Shown here piece after piece: positions 25,301 to 37,267 of a DNA stretch of 64,000 nucleotides (position 1 is its first letter; each line of letters begins with the position of its first letter). Below the pieces are notes generated by a model. The model was given only the letters and a program-made list of their open reading frames with translations. It was not told the DNA's origin and did not search any database. The DNA is from Numida meleagris (taxonomy: Eukaryota > Chordata > Aves > Galliformes > Numididae). A program made the translations under genes and the position numbers. Where the stretch lies: NCBI RefSeq assembly GCF_002078875.1, contig NC_034414.1, positions 12,838,355-12,902,354 on the forward strand. Reading direction: 5' to 3'.

Positions 25301-28300
25301 TCTGCTCCATGGACCAAAGAGCCAAGGACTCCTGCTCTGCTGAGATGTTATTGTTTATCTACTACCAACAGTTTCCTTTCACTAATACGGTAAAAATCAA
25401 CGTGGACACCAAGTCAAGAACACAAATAATGGACAAATGTCAGAATCCATATGCATAAATGTACATATTAAGATTGTCTTGAGTAAACAAAGAATTAAAG
25501 CTGGATTAATTCAAGTTCACTAAAAAACATTACTATTCCAAATCACATCTCTTTACAAACACGATGCCCGCCTAAGATTTTGTAGTGATTTAATTATGTC
25601 AGCTTTAAATAATATTTCAATTATCAAACTTCATATTACAATCCTCTATTGCTGTATTATTTTCCCTAGCGGGCTCTAGTTTCCTTCACTAGGTAACATG
25701 AGTGAGACATCAGTAAAGTTTTCTTGAGTCAAGGTCAATGTGAAGGTCAGACAGCTGATAAGAGTGACTCCCCATCCAGAAGAAGCCAATTAAGCCTTAC
25801 CTTGATAGTGGTTTGATTGACAGTGAAATGCAACATCCACATGATAGCCTCCTGAATTTCTACATCATGGAAATATGGATTCAAGTTCCACCAATACTTC
25901 TCCTTTCAGAATGCACTACGTTTGCTAGAAAAATCAACTGGAAGAACTAAAATGTCTCAGACATCTATATCAGGCATATGGCTTATTAAAGCAACTTAAA
26001 ATTTCAAACCAGCACTATAAACTTAAGTATTAGCCTTGATCTTTCAGTCAAACTTGTGATACATCCATCTTGCATTCTTTTCCTGAACACAGTCACCAGT
26101 ACAAGTTGCCAAAAATAAATCCCAAGACCAAGTATCTAGGCTGTAATTCATAATGACTAGGAAACACAGGGCAGACGCCACCAAGAAAAATAGGGAAGAC
26201 CATCCACTCCACTCGCTTCTTAGTGTGGTTGCTGTCCCACACTAAGGGGAGGTATCTTTGGGGAGGATAGGAATAGACAGGGTATCTATGAACTGTTGAG
26301 TCACGTCCTAGATGCACAAACTCAAAGACAGAAATGGCCTCACCTACACTGCCAGCTCTATAGCTCTAGCAGTCAACAGGCTGTAAGCAGCTCAACCGCA
26401 CTGTGTTATGCGTCCATATTCCTCTGAACCTGTCTGCATCTTCATGATGGCTGTGTTTGGCAAGAATTTACATTGAACAGTGGAACTGGAGTCAGGAAGC
26501 ACTGAAAATCATGAATGTGCCAGCTATGCTTCACAGTCAGCAAAATTACCAGCATTTTATACCACGGTCCTAAATCTACATATAGCCTCTCCATCTTTAA
26601 GTATCCAAACGCAATAATCTATTGAAATTATTGTCTCAGATTTCCATCGAACTGCTAGGGAGACCTGCCATCAATTAGAGAACAGTAAATGAATGTGTAC
26701 TACTGACATGAGTCTGCAAAGCTCATTTTCACAAGCACTGAAACTGCATATGCAGGACATAATTCTGGCTATATACTTCATATATCTTGTTAAATCTGAA
26801 AGTCAAGAGACACTGATTGCAGGGAAATCCAGATACAGTCAAGACACATCTAAGATGAATGAGCTGCTTCAGAATGTACATGAACATGATGTAGTTTGTG
26901 CTGGAGCATAATAGGACAGCTCATCCACTCAGGAAACAGAGCTCTAGGAGAAAGATATCAGTTAAGAGGGCATTCTCTGTTTTGCTTGCAACAGAATGAA
27001 GCATAAGAAAGATGAAAACAGAATAAGAACCTTCTGGACCAAGAGACAGTCATTTCTTTTGCACTGCAGTGGTTGGGAAGGAAGCAGATATGAGGAAGGA
27101 GAACTGTTGTACTTAACATCGCAAAAAACTTGTGTATTTACATTCCTCTCTTCATGGGAAATCAGCTGTGAGGTCACTAAACTACAACTCAAACTTTTAC
27201 TAAGCTTCTTTACAACCAGCTATTCTCACGTATTAAGGAGAAAAACATAATGGCAGATGTCATAACTCTTTGTAGATGGATGCAATTCATCATATGCAGG
27301 AAAGGCAATTTTCCTTCATGTTCTCTGCATTCCTAACTCATCTGACAAATTACATGAAAAATTACACTCAAGATCCAATAAGCTGTGTTGAAAGCAGTGG
27401 GAATGCTATTTCACACTCTTGTAGTTATATTAAGATTGCATTTCTGTCTCCTCCATTAATTTACTTTGTACCTTCTTCACTATGATACAATACTGACGAC
27501 TACTACTCTATTTGATCACTGATCTGCTGTGTTTCCAAGTGCCTCACACTCTTACCTTTCCCAAATGTCTGAATAAAAAATTCACTGAAAGAAGAGCATG
27601 TAGTTCCTAGAAGTAGCCCACTTAAGATCTGCAGAGAAAGACAACCCCTAGACCACCTTACAATTACCTACTACTGCTTTCCTGGCACTAGAATGGATTT
27701 ACAACAATGTAACTCAACTAAATACTTCTAATTCTACCTTGGAAAAAAATCCAATTTCTAGCTGCCATGAAACTCTGGTTGCTAGATCTTACATTTGTAA
27801 TGCAAAACCACACAGAGAACTACTTTGGAAAACACCAGGCAGCTTAACTCAAACACTAACCTTAACAGATTCATGTATCTGACTAAACTCTGCAAGGCAC
27901 CAAAGCAGTTCTAAAAACCCTTTTGTATCTAACTGGGAGCCAGTTAGATTTATCTAACACCTCAAGGAGTGCAAACTGCAATCTCCTCATATTTCATTCT
28001 CTGTGACAGACCTATAGAAGAAGTAAGTCTGACAAATCCAAATAAGAGGCCCAAACAACTGTGGCTACCACCTCTGACAGAGTACAGAGGAATGGAAAAT
28101 CCTCCAGGACTCAATCTCTTACGTAGCCACAGGAATTCAGCTTTTGATTTCCAGCGCTTTTTGTTTGCATTAAGTGTATCTAACTCTGTACCATTAAAAT
28201 TATATGGGCCATGCTTTAGGCATTCACAGATTTGTGGGGAACAACTGAAAATGTATAACATTAAGGGATTCTACATGGGAGAGGTGCATGCTTTCGCTAG

Positions 28301-30309
28301 AATGATCGCACTGGAAGTTACCAAGAGCATTAATATTTAATTTGGTGTCTTAGGTTCCTAGGTTGATATGCCCATCAAGAGGAATGAAGCTGCTCTGGAC
28401 TCTTAATGTCACTGTTTCAGGTTCTCTGAAGATTCAAAAAAAAAATACCACCCCATGAAGCTGGGCTGATTTTGTGCGTGTGTACGCACACGTTATCTGC
28501 ATCAGCTGAAAATGAAGGAGTTCATCTGTTCTTGGAAGATCAAACACTGGAACAGAAGTTTGTGGAAAATGCTGCGACAACAACACAAACCACAGATCTA
28601 AAACCAAGCTTGTAGTGAGTATGTTCACAGATACAAAGTGCCTATCTCCTATTGCTTAGTCTGTGAAGAACTGTGCTTCAGTTCTTCCTTCCGAATGAAA
28701 AACACAGAAATTGATGATACAGAAAACTGGGATATTTTATTATTTCCAAGAAACCCCAAACCTTATTAACCTTATACGCTGCAATGCCCTCTCTAACGTT
28801 GAGAAAAAAATGTTTATTTACCCTTACGTAATAGCGGATAATCCATAAAGAACATCATTTTTCCTTTGTGCTTGATTGCCTGTGAGTAGTAGTTGGTGCA
28901 TTTAAAAGCCAGCAGCCTTCATTCTGAGAAAGGCAAATGTTCTCTGATGTTCTTGAAGCAGAAGTGCAGAAAGGGAAATGGGTATTTTCTACTACTCAGG
29001 TAAAACACAAGAGATTTGCACACTTCAAAGCCAGTTGGTAGAATCCAGATGCTGCTTAAAGCAAAATGATTACCAAAATGGAAAGATACATCAAAAGAAA
29101 ACAAAACAAGGAGAAAAGTCAAGCATAAAAGCAATCAAATCAGGCAGCAAACTGAGTTCTAGATATTTCTAGTCCACTACCTCTCCCCTTTCACTGGTAA
29201 GGTTTTTTTAATTGACTTTCAGAGGAAATTCTTCTCTACTTAAGTTCTGCTAAAAAGAATATGCAGCCTTTTCCCTGCTAGTGAGCTGCAAAGCTCCATC
29301 CATAAATGGCCTATTCTCATCTCTGAAAGAACAGGAACCCGATACCAGAGTGTGCAAGGAGAATAGTTGCCTTTCCACTCAGCAGCTCCCTGCTGAACTG
29401 TTGAGTCACACAGTTTCTCTGCATTCATTTTCACACTGCTCCCACTCAGTCCACCTGCCACTTCATCTGGGATGGGTGGGAGGAGAGAAAAAGAGGTTAA
29501 GTAAGAAAAAAATGTTCATGTTCACCCAGGACCATTATTACGATACTGCAGGGTCATGTATAAGAGCAAGCCTGCAAGCTGCTAGAGAGGGATGGAGAAG
29601 AGAAACATCCGACTGCAAGATGAACCGCCTCCCTCTCTTCTTCTTCTACAAGAGATTGGCCAGTGAACAAATGGCAGACCTCATCTGATTCCCAGTCACT
29701 CACTGATTAAATGCTCTTGCTGACCTGTTAATCTGGGGCTTCATATCCAGGCTTTCCTCCTTTTCTCTAATTTAAAAGAGTTTTCAAGATGGCTGAGTTT
29801 TTTTTTCCTCAACGGTTCCTCAGACACTGCGTAGCAATTGCCTGGCTGTCACAGTGAACTGCCACAATGACAAGTGCCAATACCTTCTGGATAGATCTCA
29901 GCTCCAAAGGTTATCTTTAGCTGAGTTGCTGCAGTGGAAATGTCAATCAGTCCCAATTCTTTCTTTAAACTGAATAATATGCAGAGAAAATTCTTAGCCA
30001 CTTTCTTATGATTGATTCCTATGAAAGCTACAAAAGGAGACAACACCACTTGCTATCTGATAAATTCTAGTGTAAAAAAGGACTCTTATCAGTGGCAAGA
30101 CATCTGTTTATCATTGCTATAGTGGGTATGGATGTCTATTATGTTAGGTAGCACAGCTGAATAGAAACATATAAAGAAAAATTACTTCCTTAATTTATTT
30201 AGATTTTTAGACACTTCAATATTTTATGTCACATGCACAAAAAAGATTCCTAGTTTAAGAAGTTGTTCCAAAAAGCACCTCTGAAACTGACTTACAGACT
30301 AAACCATGA
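22351..30309. other. PTPN5 upstream intron or 5' flank, no gene recognised
   Basis: About 8 kb without a convincing exon on either strand. The longest open frames (a 119-codon plus frame at 23,961, a 123-codon plus frame at 27,969 and a 135-codon plus frame at 29,281) show no domain, no repeat-family match that I recognise and no splice support. No interspersed repeat was recognised. It is likely intron 5' of the MESMDEAEG exon, since that exon starts in mid-codon. Confidence 0.55.
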
Positions 30310-30812
30310 TAACAGTGTAGCACCATCTGGAGGACTGCACCCAGGCCTGGGGACCTCAACTCAGGAAAGATGTCAAGCTTTTGGAGAGGATTCAGAGGAA
30401 GCTCCCAGGGATCATCAGAGGGCTGGAACACCGCTCCTACGAAGAAGGACTGAGGGAGCTTGGTTTATTCTGTCTGGAGAAGAGAAGGTCTCAAAGAGAC
30501 CTAATTGTGGCCTTTCAATATTTAAAGGGAGGTAATAAACAGGAAGGAAATCAACTTTCTACAAGGATAGAATGTGATAGGACAAGGAAAGTTTTTCACA
30601 GAGAGAGTAGTGAGGTGCTGAAAAACAGCTGCCCAGAGAGGTTGTGGATATCCCATTCCTGGAGGTGTTCAAGGCCAGGCTAGATGGTGCTCTGGGCAGC
30701 CTGATCTAGTGTTGATCTAGTGGTTGGCAACCCTGCCACAGCAGGGTTGTTAGAACTAGATGATCTTTGAGGTCCCTTTCAACTATTCTATGATATGATT
30801 CTATGATTCTTA
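30310..30812 (+). repeat. CR1 LINE 3' portion (about 500 bp)
   Basis: This is a well-preserved 5'-truncated CR1. Landmarks in order are CTGCACCCAGGCCTGGGGAC, GGCTGGAACACCGCTCCTAC, GAAGGACTGAGGGAGCTTGG, CTGCCCAGAGAGGTTGTGGA, TGGAGGTGTTCAAGGCCAGG and GATGATCTTTGAGGTCCC, ending in TTCTATGATATGATTCTATG. Two overlapping open frames (90 and 100 codons) within it are CR1 3' UTR frames and not genes. The duplicated TGATCTAGTG (about 30,701-30,722) is a small internal duplication. Confidence 0.95.
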
Positions 30813-32745
30813 CACTACAGCTACTGCTTGTATCCAGTAGAAAAATTAAGAATTAGATAATTTTGTTTTCTAAGGTAGATTAAGCACTTCAGAAAGTAAG
30901 AATGTTTTTCACTTGTGAGAAATAGTCTCTTCTTTGCAAAGGTTTGTGCCCTTTTCTCAGTAATTGTTCCGGTGCGATCTTACTTTAAGGCATACTTATG
31001 CTCTACAGGCCTGAAAGTGCAAAGACAATCTGAAAATAGTTTAGTGACATTGTTTTAATATACCTTTCCATATGAACTCTTCCCACTTCCCTAAGTTCAT
31101 CCTTTGGGCTCATCATCTGGTTCAAGAAATAGTTCATGAAAAAAAAATATGATGGAGGGGAAAATAAATACATGAAAGAGAAAAACCAAATTCAAACATG
31201 TTCTCAAAATTCCTTGACTCTGTTGTTCCAAATAATTGAAAGAGTTTCTCCGGTCTATGAAGTCATAGCTGAAGGGGGAATGATGTAGCGTGTCACCAGA
31301 GATTGTGTTGCACTGGAAGGATGAGACTGAGAAACCTTGTTTGGGCTGCTGCCATTCTTCCTGCCTTGGTAAAACCAGATACTCAGAACAGCACTCCTCC
31401 CAGACATGGAGCCCTGCACAATGCTACTGACTGCTCAATATCCCAAGACCATCTAGTATGAGAAATTTAGTGTTGGATAATTCTTGATCATCTCACCCAG
31501 TCTCTAGTCTGTAATCATTTACATGAACGTTGAAAGGGCAGATCAGCTCAAAACACCCTTTGCTGACAGGAGTCTAGCTTGGGGTTGAACCCAAGGGGGT
31601 AAGCCCTTCTTACACAGGACTGAGAGGAAAGTAAAGTCATCAGCTCTTTGCTCTAGAAAGATAGGCCTCTCAGTTCAGCAAAGACAAAACAGTAGGAACC
31701 ATCAGAAATAATAAGAGACCATTAAATAGAGGAACCAAATGGAAAGTATATGATAGCTACTGTACCATCTGCTCGGGTCTCATTTTCCTCCAATACTGTA
31801 TATAAATCGCTATGCTTCTACTAATAGTGGGGGAGTTGCTCTGAATTTCTAATGGAAAGTTAGTTATGCCCTTGCCCTCACATAAATCTTACTCCTACTA
31901 TTAAATCGAATACACAAGAGGTTTATTCTTGAAAGATCTACTAATGCTTACAGGTCTTAAAGAAAAGATGTGTTGTTAAGCAGTGTCCTTTTCTCCTGGG
32001 AAACCTGTCAAGTTAAGAGAGATGCTATTTCTCACGGCAGCTAGGGCTCCTAAAGCAGTGTTTGGTTCAAAACAATTAAAATATTAAATAGTGTCAAATT
32101 ACTGCTCTTGAAAAGTGAATGCAGACCCTTGGTGGGCAGAGGCTGTGAATATTAACTTCCATCACACCCACACATAATTAGCATTTGCTATCTTTCAATC
32201 AGGGCTCTATTCAGAGCTTCTTTTGTTGTTGGCTTTTTTTTTTTCTGTTCAAGGCTTTTTCCTTTTTTCCTATTAACCCCCTTACAGAAGTTCCTTCTGA
32301 TTACTGCTTAACAATTAACTACATTTTTAAAATACATATAAAAAAACATTTCTTTGTTATGCTGTTTTCTTTAGTCAGTTTCTCAAGTGCCTGGTAATAT
32401 TTTCTTTTTTCTGAATGGGGGGGAGGGTTTTTTTGTTTTTTTTTTTAAACAAGCACACTGCAGGTTGACTTTCAGCTGAGTTGGTGTCCCAAATAATACC
32501 CAGCAAGCAAACACCATATAACAGCAAAAACTGAAACCCACAAAGCAGCTCTGTAATTCTATAGTTGAAGAACTACTGCTTTGACTGTTGATGGATCAGC
32601 ATTGCATGGGCAGCATATCTGGGGAGAACTGTCAACAGTGCAAGAAAAACGCACATTTAGCTGTACAGGGTTTAATTCTCTTTTGAGACAGGATAATCAG
32701 CTCTCTCTGCTCAAATCCAAATGATCAGTTTCACACCTTCAACTA
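30813..32745. other. Non-coding stretch between repeats
   Basis: No gene, RNA gene or repeat family was recognised. It contains T-rich runs (about 32,230-32,275) and a G-rich/T-rich stretch near 32,415-32,450. Confidence 0.5.
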
Positions 32746-33500
32746 CAGCAGGCACGTCCAGCCCCCAGGCTACATGCAGCCCAGCACAGCTCACAGTGTG
32801 GCCTGGAACCCACCCCTCATCATCATGCCATCAGCTCTACCCCATTGAGTGGCTCCACCAGGCCCTGGTGTGTTCAACCATTGCTCAGCAACACCAAACA
32901 TCAGTGTGCATCTGGCACTGCTGGTGAGCCAAGAACAGGACACAGGGAGGGCACAGTGAAGTGCTAATTCAAGTTATGGCAAATGATTTTATACATTTTG
33001 ATACACAGGCTAAACACAGTCCTGTGAACAGCAAAAAATATGCAGCCTTGTTTTCAGTTTTGATTAAGGAATTTGAGAACAGATTATGAGATTGCCAGAA
33101 AAATCGCTGAACTTCTGGTGTATTTGCAACTCCATTTTGAGTTGACATAAATACTTTTTTCAAATTGAATGTATAGTTGCAATCAATGTTCAACTAAAAA
33201 AAATCTGATCACGTCTCTTGACCAGACTTTTATAATAGAAAAATATCCCTCACTTTACAATCACTTCTTATTCATGTCATTGCTTTTTGGCAGTACATAC
33301 ATTTGAAAACAATTATTGTCAAGGATGAGGTACAGAAAGAGTAAATTTTCATCAAAAAGCTCTGATGAACTCACTAAGAATTGTAACCACTTCCATCGAA
33401 TCAGACATTTTGCATTAGATTCATAAAAACAAGGTCAAATATTCCACTAGTTTGATGTTTTTGTCGCTCTTTTCTTTTTTACTGTTTTAATAAAACACCC
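32746..33500 (+). mobile_element. hAT/Charlie-type element, internally deleted copy
   Basis: The left end (CAGGCACGTCCAGCCCC, CATGCAGCCCAGCACAGCTCAC) matches the left end of the larger element at 45.8 kb. From about 32,968 the sequence jumps to the transposase 3' part. Here AAGTTATGGCAAATG, GCTAAACACAGTCCTGTGAA and GGAATTTGAGAACA match 47,380-47,510 of the larger copy. About 1.4 kb of the interior is missing relative to that copy. The remaining coding remnant reads KHSPVNS and VLIKEFEN but is broken by stops. The right end is not resolved. Confidence 0.8.
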
Positions 33501-34244
33501 ATAAATTACAGGATATGCTTAAAAGGTCCTCGCTGCATATAAAACAAAAAACAAAAAAAGCTACAATAATTTACAGTCAGCCTCTGTGGTACTAGAGTCA
33601 ATTAGAAAATTAAAATAAAAGCGCATTCTGGTTTCACATGCTTTTGAAGATATCTGATTTTGCTAATACTGTCATATGTATTGGCATTAGCACACTTGTA
33701 TTACTCAAAAAAAGCATATTGCTTCTTGTATGTGAAGAACCTCTACAGCTGTAATGAAAATACCACTTTCTTTACAGCTACTTCCTAGCCTGCTGTCCTC
33801 TAGGTTTTATATCTGTTTCCTGCTCTTGGCAATGAGAGGTCATGCATCTTGAAACAGTTGGGCAGCATGCTGGCCTCCTGCCAAGTTCAAACATGAAGAT
33901 CTTAACTTTTCATTCATTTGGATATAGCCTGCTTTACTGAGCGACTAAAATCTTATGCCCTGGAGCCTTCAAGAAAAACATTTAAGAAATCCACTATCAC
34001 ATTCAATATTTACTCCAATGACATACTCTTCCCTAGCAAAGCAAATTGTATCAAGCACAGTCTTTACTATCATCTTCAGTCACAAACCTTATATATGCCT
34101 CAAGGGTACTATTGCAAGTATAAGCATTTCACTTTCTTTTATGGATTTTTAAAGGCTATGCTTGAACTGGTTAGCTTCCTCAGGAAACAATGGTATCATT
34201 CAGATACAGGCTCCAGAATAACCACTTTGTTAGTTAAGAGCGTG

Positions 34245-34300
34245 AACAGCTAGCAAGGAACAGCTAGCTAGAAACAGCTAGCAAGGAACAGCTAGCTAGA
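34245..34300. repeat. Nested tandem repeat, four 14-bp units in A-B-A-B order
   Basis: The array is two exact copies of a 28-bp unit. Each unit is made of two related 14-mers, AACAGCTAGCAAGG and AACAGCTAGCTAGA, followed by a partial AACAGG. The two 28-bp copies are identical, which suggests recent duplication of an older dimer. Confidence 0.95.
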
Positions 34301-34575
34301 AACAGGACATCCACACTTAATTTTATCTCTATTACCACCCAGGGCTACTCCACGATGGGTACAAATGCAAAGCCTACACAATCAAATGCTATTGCTTCCA
34401 GTCCAGTATTCTCCTACGTCTGTAGTTGCAGACTCTTCAAGTTAGGAACATGATGAGATGCATAACTGTCCTATTAACCCCTCCTAGCTAACCATGTAAC
34501 AGCACAAAAGCAAAGACTACTCCTAGAGGAAGGTAATAGTTCACTGTGTTTATTTATGTCCAATCTACATGGGAG

Positions 34576-34599
34576 TGTGTGTGTATATATACACACACA
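34576..34599. repeat. GT/TA/CA microsatellite forming a perfect 24-bp palindrome
   Basis: A run of GT, then TATATA, then AC gives a perfect self-complementary sequence centred between 34,587 and 34,588. Further CA/TA units extend to about 34,607. It has potential for cruciform or Z-DNA formation. Confidence 0.9.
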
Positions 34600-36183
34600 T
34601 ATACATAGTGCTCATCAACATAGATGCACAGCTTTAAGTAGCTAAAAAAGCAAAAAAAAAAAACACAACAGTTTGCCTTCTCATCCTCTTCCCTGAGACA
34701 GAAACGTGCACAGGGCAATGTTTCGTCTAGATATAGAAGCAGACATGCACAAGTTGTTACGGATCTATGTCAGAGTAGGTGAGAAAAAAAAAGCACATGC
34801 TTATAAGTTTTGCAATTATTCTGGGAGGATTTTGCACCAGTCGTCTGTAGTCAAGAGCTTCACCCCCTCTACAAAACAATTTAAAGCAGCCAACTTATTA
34901 TGGATGCCTGCATCCCAAGGTTTTGCTTGATCCAAGAAGATAACTGTCCCTCACACACCACTGTCTCATCCCAAGTTATCTTAGCAACAGCTGACATTAG
35001 CCAGTAGGTCCACAAGGTTGTAAGCAAAGATGTATGAAGATGTCATTTTGGATCTGGGTCCTGCATCCATGTTGCACGTCTGCTTCCAGCTCCAGGGGCA
35101 GGCTGGTATCAGCTAGCCTAGAGAGTTTTGTTCTATACACCAGAAATCAGTGCGGACATGCTCTTTAGTTACCTTGGACCAAGACCATTCCGGAGAGGAT
35201 TTGAATGTGATTTGATGTTCCACAGAAGCAGGTGACACATCTGATGTTTGTGTGGGAGGCAGAGCTGTCAAGGAGGTATGCCCTTAAAATCTCACATTGC
35301 TACAGGTACCAAAGGTCTCACACCATTTCCTATTCCGAAGATGAAAGGACAGCAAGTCATTTTACCACTTCACCTATGCAACAGAAATTTGAGCTGATCA
35401 AAAACATGGTTTTCTCATGTCCTGATTAGAGCATTTTTATTTTTTTCAGGAGCTCCTAATTTCAAAACATTTATAATAAAGGTCATCATAAAGGCAACAA
35501 GCATATCCTTATGGAGTCCAAGTCATCCCACTGTTTTCTTCCGATGTGGAAAGCACTGTGCCAGCTTTCTGTGATGTCCCTGAAAACATGGATTTAATGT
35601 ATTTTGAAGTGCATACAGTCAGTTGCCTTTCACAGTGCACTCTTTATGAAATGTGGGATCTGGTTCGTGTCAAAGGGAAGATAGAGTTTTTTTTCCAATG
35701 ATACCTCTCATCCACACCACTATATTTCTGATACGCTGTCCAGAGCACTCCATCTGCATTAACAGATGACAAATGCTTCATCCCAAGTCTCTTCTCACAC
35801 TTAGATGTACACTTTTCTTCTACAAAAAGTAGTTAAATCTGTACTAAGCAATCTCAGAATTCATAGCTTGTTAAGAAAAAAGCAGAACTTTCTATACCAA
35901 CTCTGTCTTTTTTTCCCACAGGGGTCAGATTCTACTCAAAGATTCTATTTTTTTCCTTGAAACTCTCAACTCCTGGTGACAAATATGCACAACATACTTT
36001 CTCCACCGCTTTTACTGAAGATGGCATTAGTTATGCTGGGAACATCACAAGCAGAATGGACAAGAAAGCTTAAAGAACTGAAAGAAAGATTTTATGCCTG
36101 GCTCAGGCAGAAGTGCTGTGATCTACAGCAGATATGATAAATGGGGACACAGAAGAGTAATTGTCAACGGTTTACAGGCATTC

Positions 36184-36671
36184 GTCCTGGTTCCATGACA
36201 AATGGGGTGGGGGACCCATGGACCCACGCCCCGGGAAAGGAAAAAGGGAAAAAAAAGTTAGGGAGATGGGCCTGAGAGCAAAAACAGTGGCAACAATCTG
36301 AGGAGAAACAAACTAATTTACTAAATAAGATATCAGAATGCAAAACAACATGCTATAATATAATGACAATTTAAGCTAATAAATCACATACAATGAGAGA
36401 GTGCGTCCAAAATTAAAGTAGGCCTTACTCTAATACCAACAATTAGACAGCTGGGGAACAAGATGCTGCCAGGACGAGAGATGGGCAGAAAAAAAAAAAA
36501 CAAGTCTCGTGGTCAGCGAGTTTTTATCTGTCCCTCTGACCGGAAAACGGTAACAGGGTTGCAAACTCCCCTGGGGAATGTAGTAGTCCTATTCCTCTGA
36601 GAACCAGGTACATACACTACATGATGTTATGATGTGGAATACCAGTAACCAAAAATCATAAAACCATGACA
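36184..36671 (-). mobile_element. LTR-like repeat (avian ERVL-type solo LTR candidate)
   Basis: Read on the minus strand, the segment starts TGTCATGGTTTTATGATTTT, continues GGTTACTGGTATTCCACATC, and ends in a GGAACCAGGACG stretch. The beginning resembles an avian endogenous-retrovirus LTR start I know in general terms. Both ends on the plus strand carry CCATGACA (36,193-36,200 and 36,664-36,671) as a direct repeat. No gag, pol or env sequence is nearby, so it would be a solo LTR. Family and exact ends are not settled. Confidence 0.5.
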
Positions 36672-36693
36672 GTAATCAATATCTCAAGTCCTA

Positions 36694-36733
36694 CTTTTTT
36701 TTTCTTTTTGGGGGGAGGTGGAGAATGGGGGGG
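36694..36733. repeat. T-rich then G-rich simple tract
   Basis: A pyrimidine run (TTTTTTTTTCTTTTT) switches directly to GGGGGGAGGTGGAGAATGGG and further G. The G part could form a quadruplex on the plus strand. It lies about 25 bases right of the LTR-like repeat. Confidence 0.8.
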
Positions 36734-37236
36734 TTGACGCATGTAATTACAACATTATAGTCCGTGTACTTACTTTTTGTCTTTACAGATCCTGAAATAA
36801 TCTTGCCAGTTGAAAAGCCATAAATTCACACATCTCCACTAGGAATAGCTATTTAGTAGCACACAGAAAAACCTCAAGAACAAAGGAAGCTTCACCTAAC
36901 AGCTGCTGCACAAGCATTTTCACCCACGGAAAATGTCACAAGCTCCTGTGTCCTGGCCACGCAAGTTCAGAACCTGCCAGTGTCAGAAAGCACACAGCAG
37001 TAACAGGCAGCACAGGTTGCTGGAGGAGCCATTTTGAGAGCCCCTGCACAACTACAACACAGAAAAATGAAAGTCGTTTAGTGTCTTCCTGAAAGCCAGC
37101 CAAACTGGTAAGATGTTTTTTTTTGTTGTTGTTCTTTTTACCCATTTCAGCAAGAACACTGCCTTTGCAAGGAAATCAGGATCAAGCGCTGCAGCCTTAC
37201 CATCTCAGCCAGTTTCTGGGCTCAGAGGTAAAAGGT

Positions 37237-37267
<31 letters not shown>

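Larger units (their letters stand above)
33501..36183. other. Non-coding stretch with two local repeats
   Basis: No coding exon was recognised. It contains the 14/28-bp nested tandem repeat at 34,245 and the GT/TA/CA palindrome at 34,576. Open frames (for example 111 codons at 33,918) have no recognisable features. Confidence 0.5.

Noticed and set aside
29281..29688. The longest open frame in the window (135 codons, plus strand).
   Set aside because: It opens without an ATG at its first codon, has low-complexity content and no domain or repeat match; chance frame.
30263..30683. Two plus frames of 90 and 100 codons.
   Set aside because: They fall in the 3' part of a CR1 insertion and match its known nucleotide order.
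31064..31137. Minus-strand ATG frame starting MNYFLNQ and ending before a GTATAT donor, a possible first PTPN5 exon because mammalian STEP61 also begins MNY.
   Set aside because: Only three residues agree, the Met sits directly after a poly-T run (poly-A on the plus strand), and the frame carries two bases over while the 22,350 acceptor needs one. Probably coincidence.
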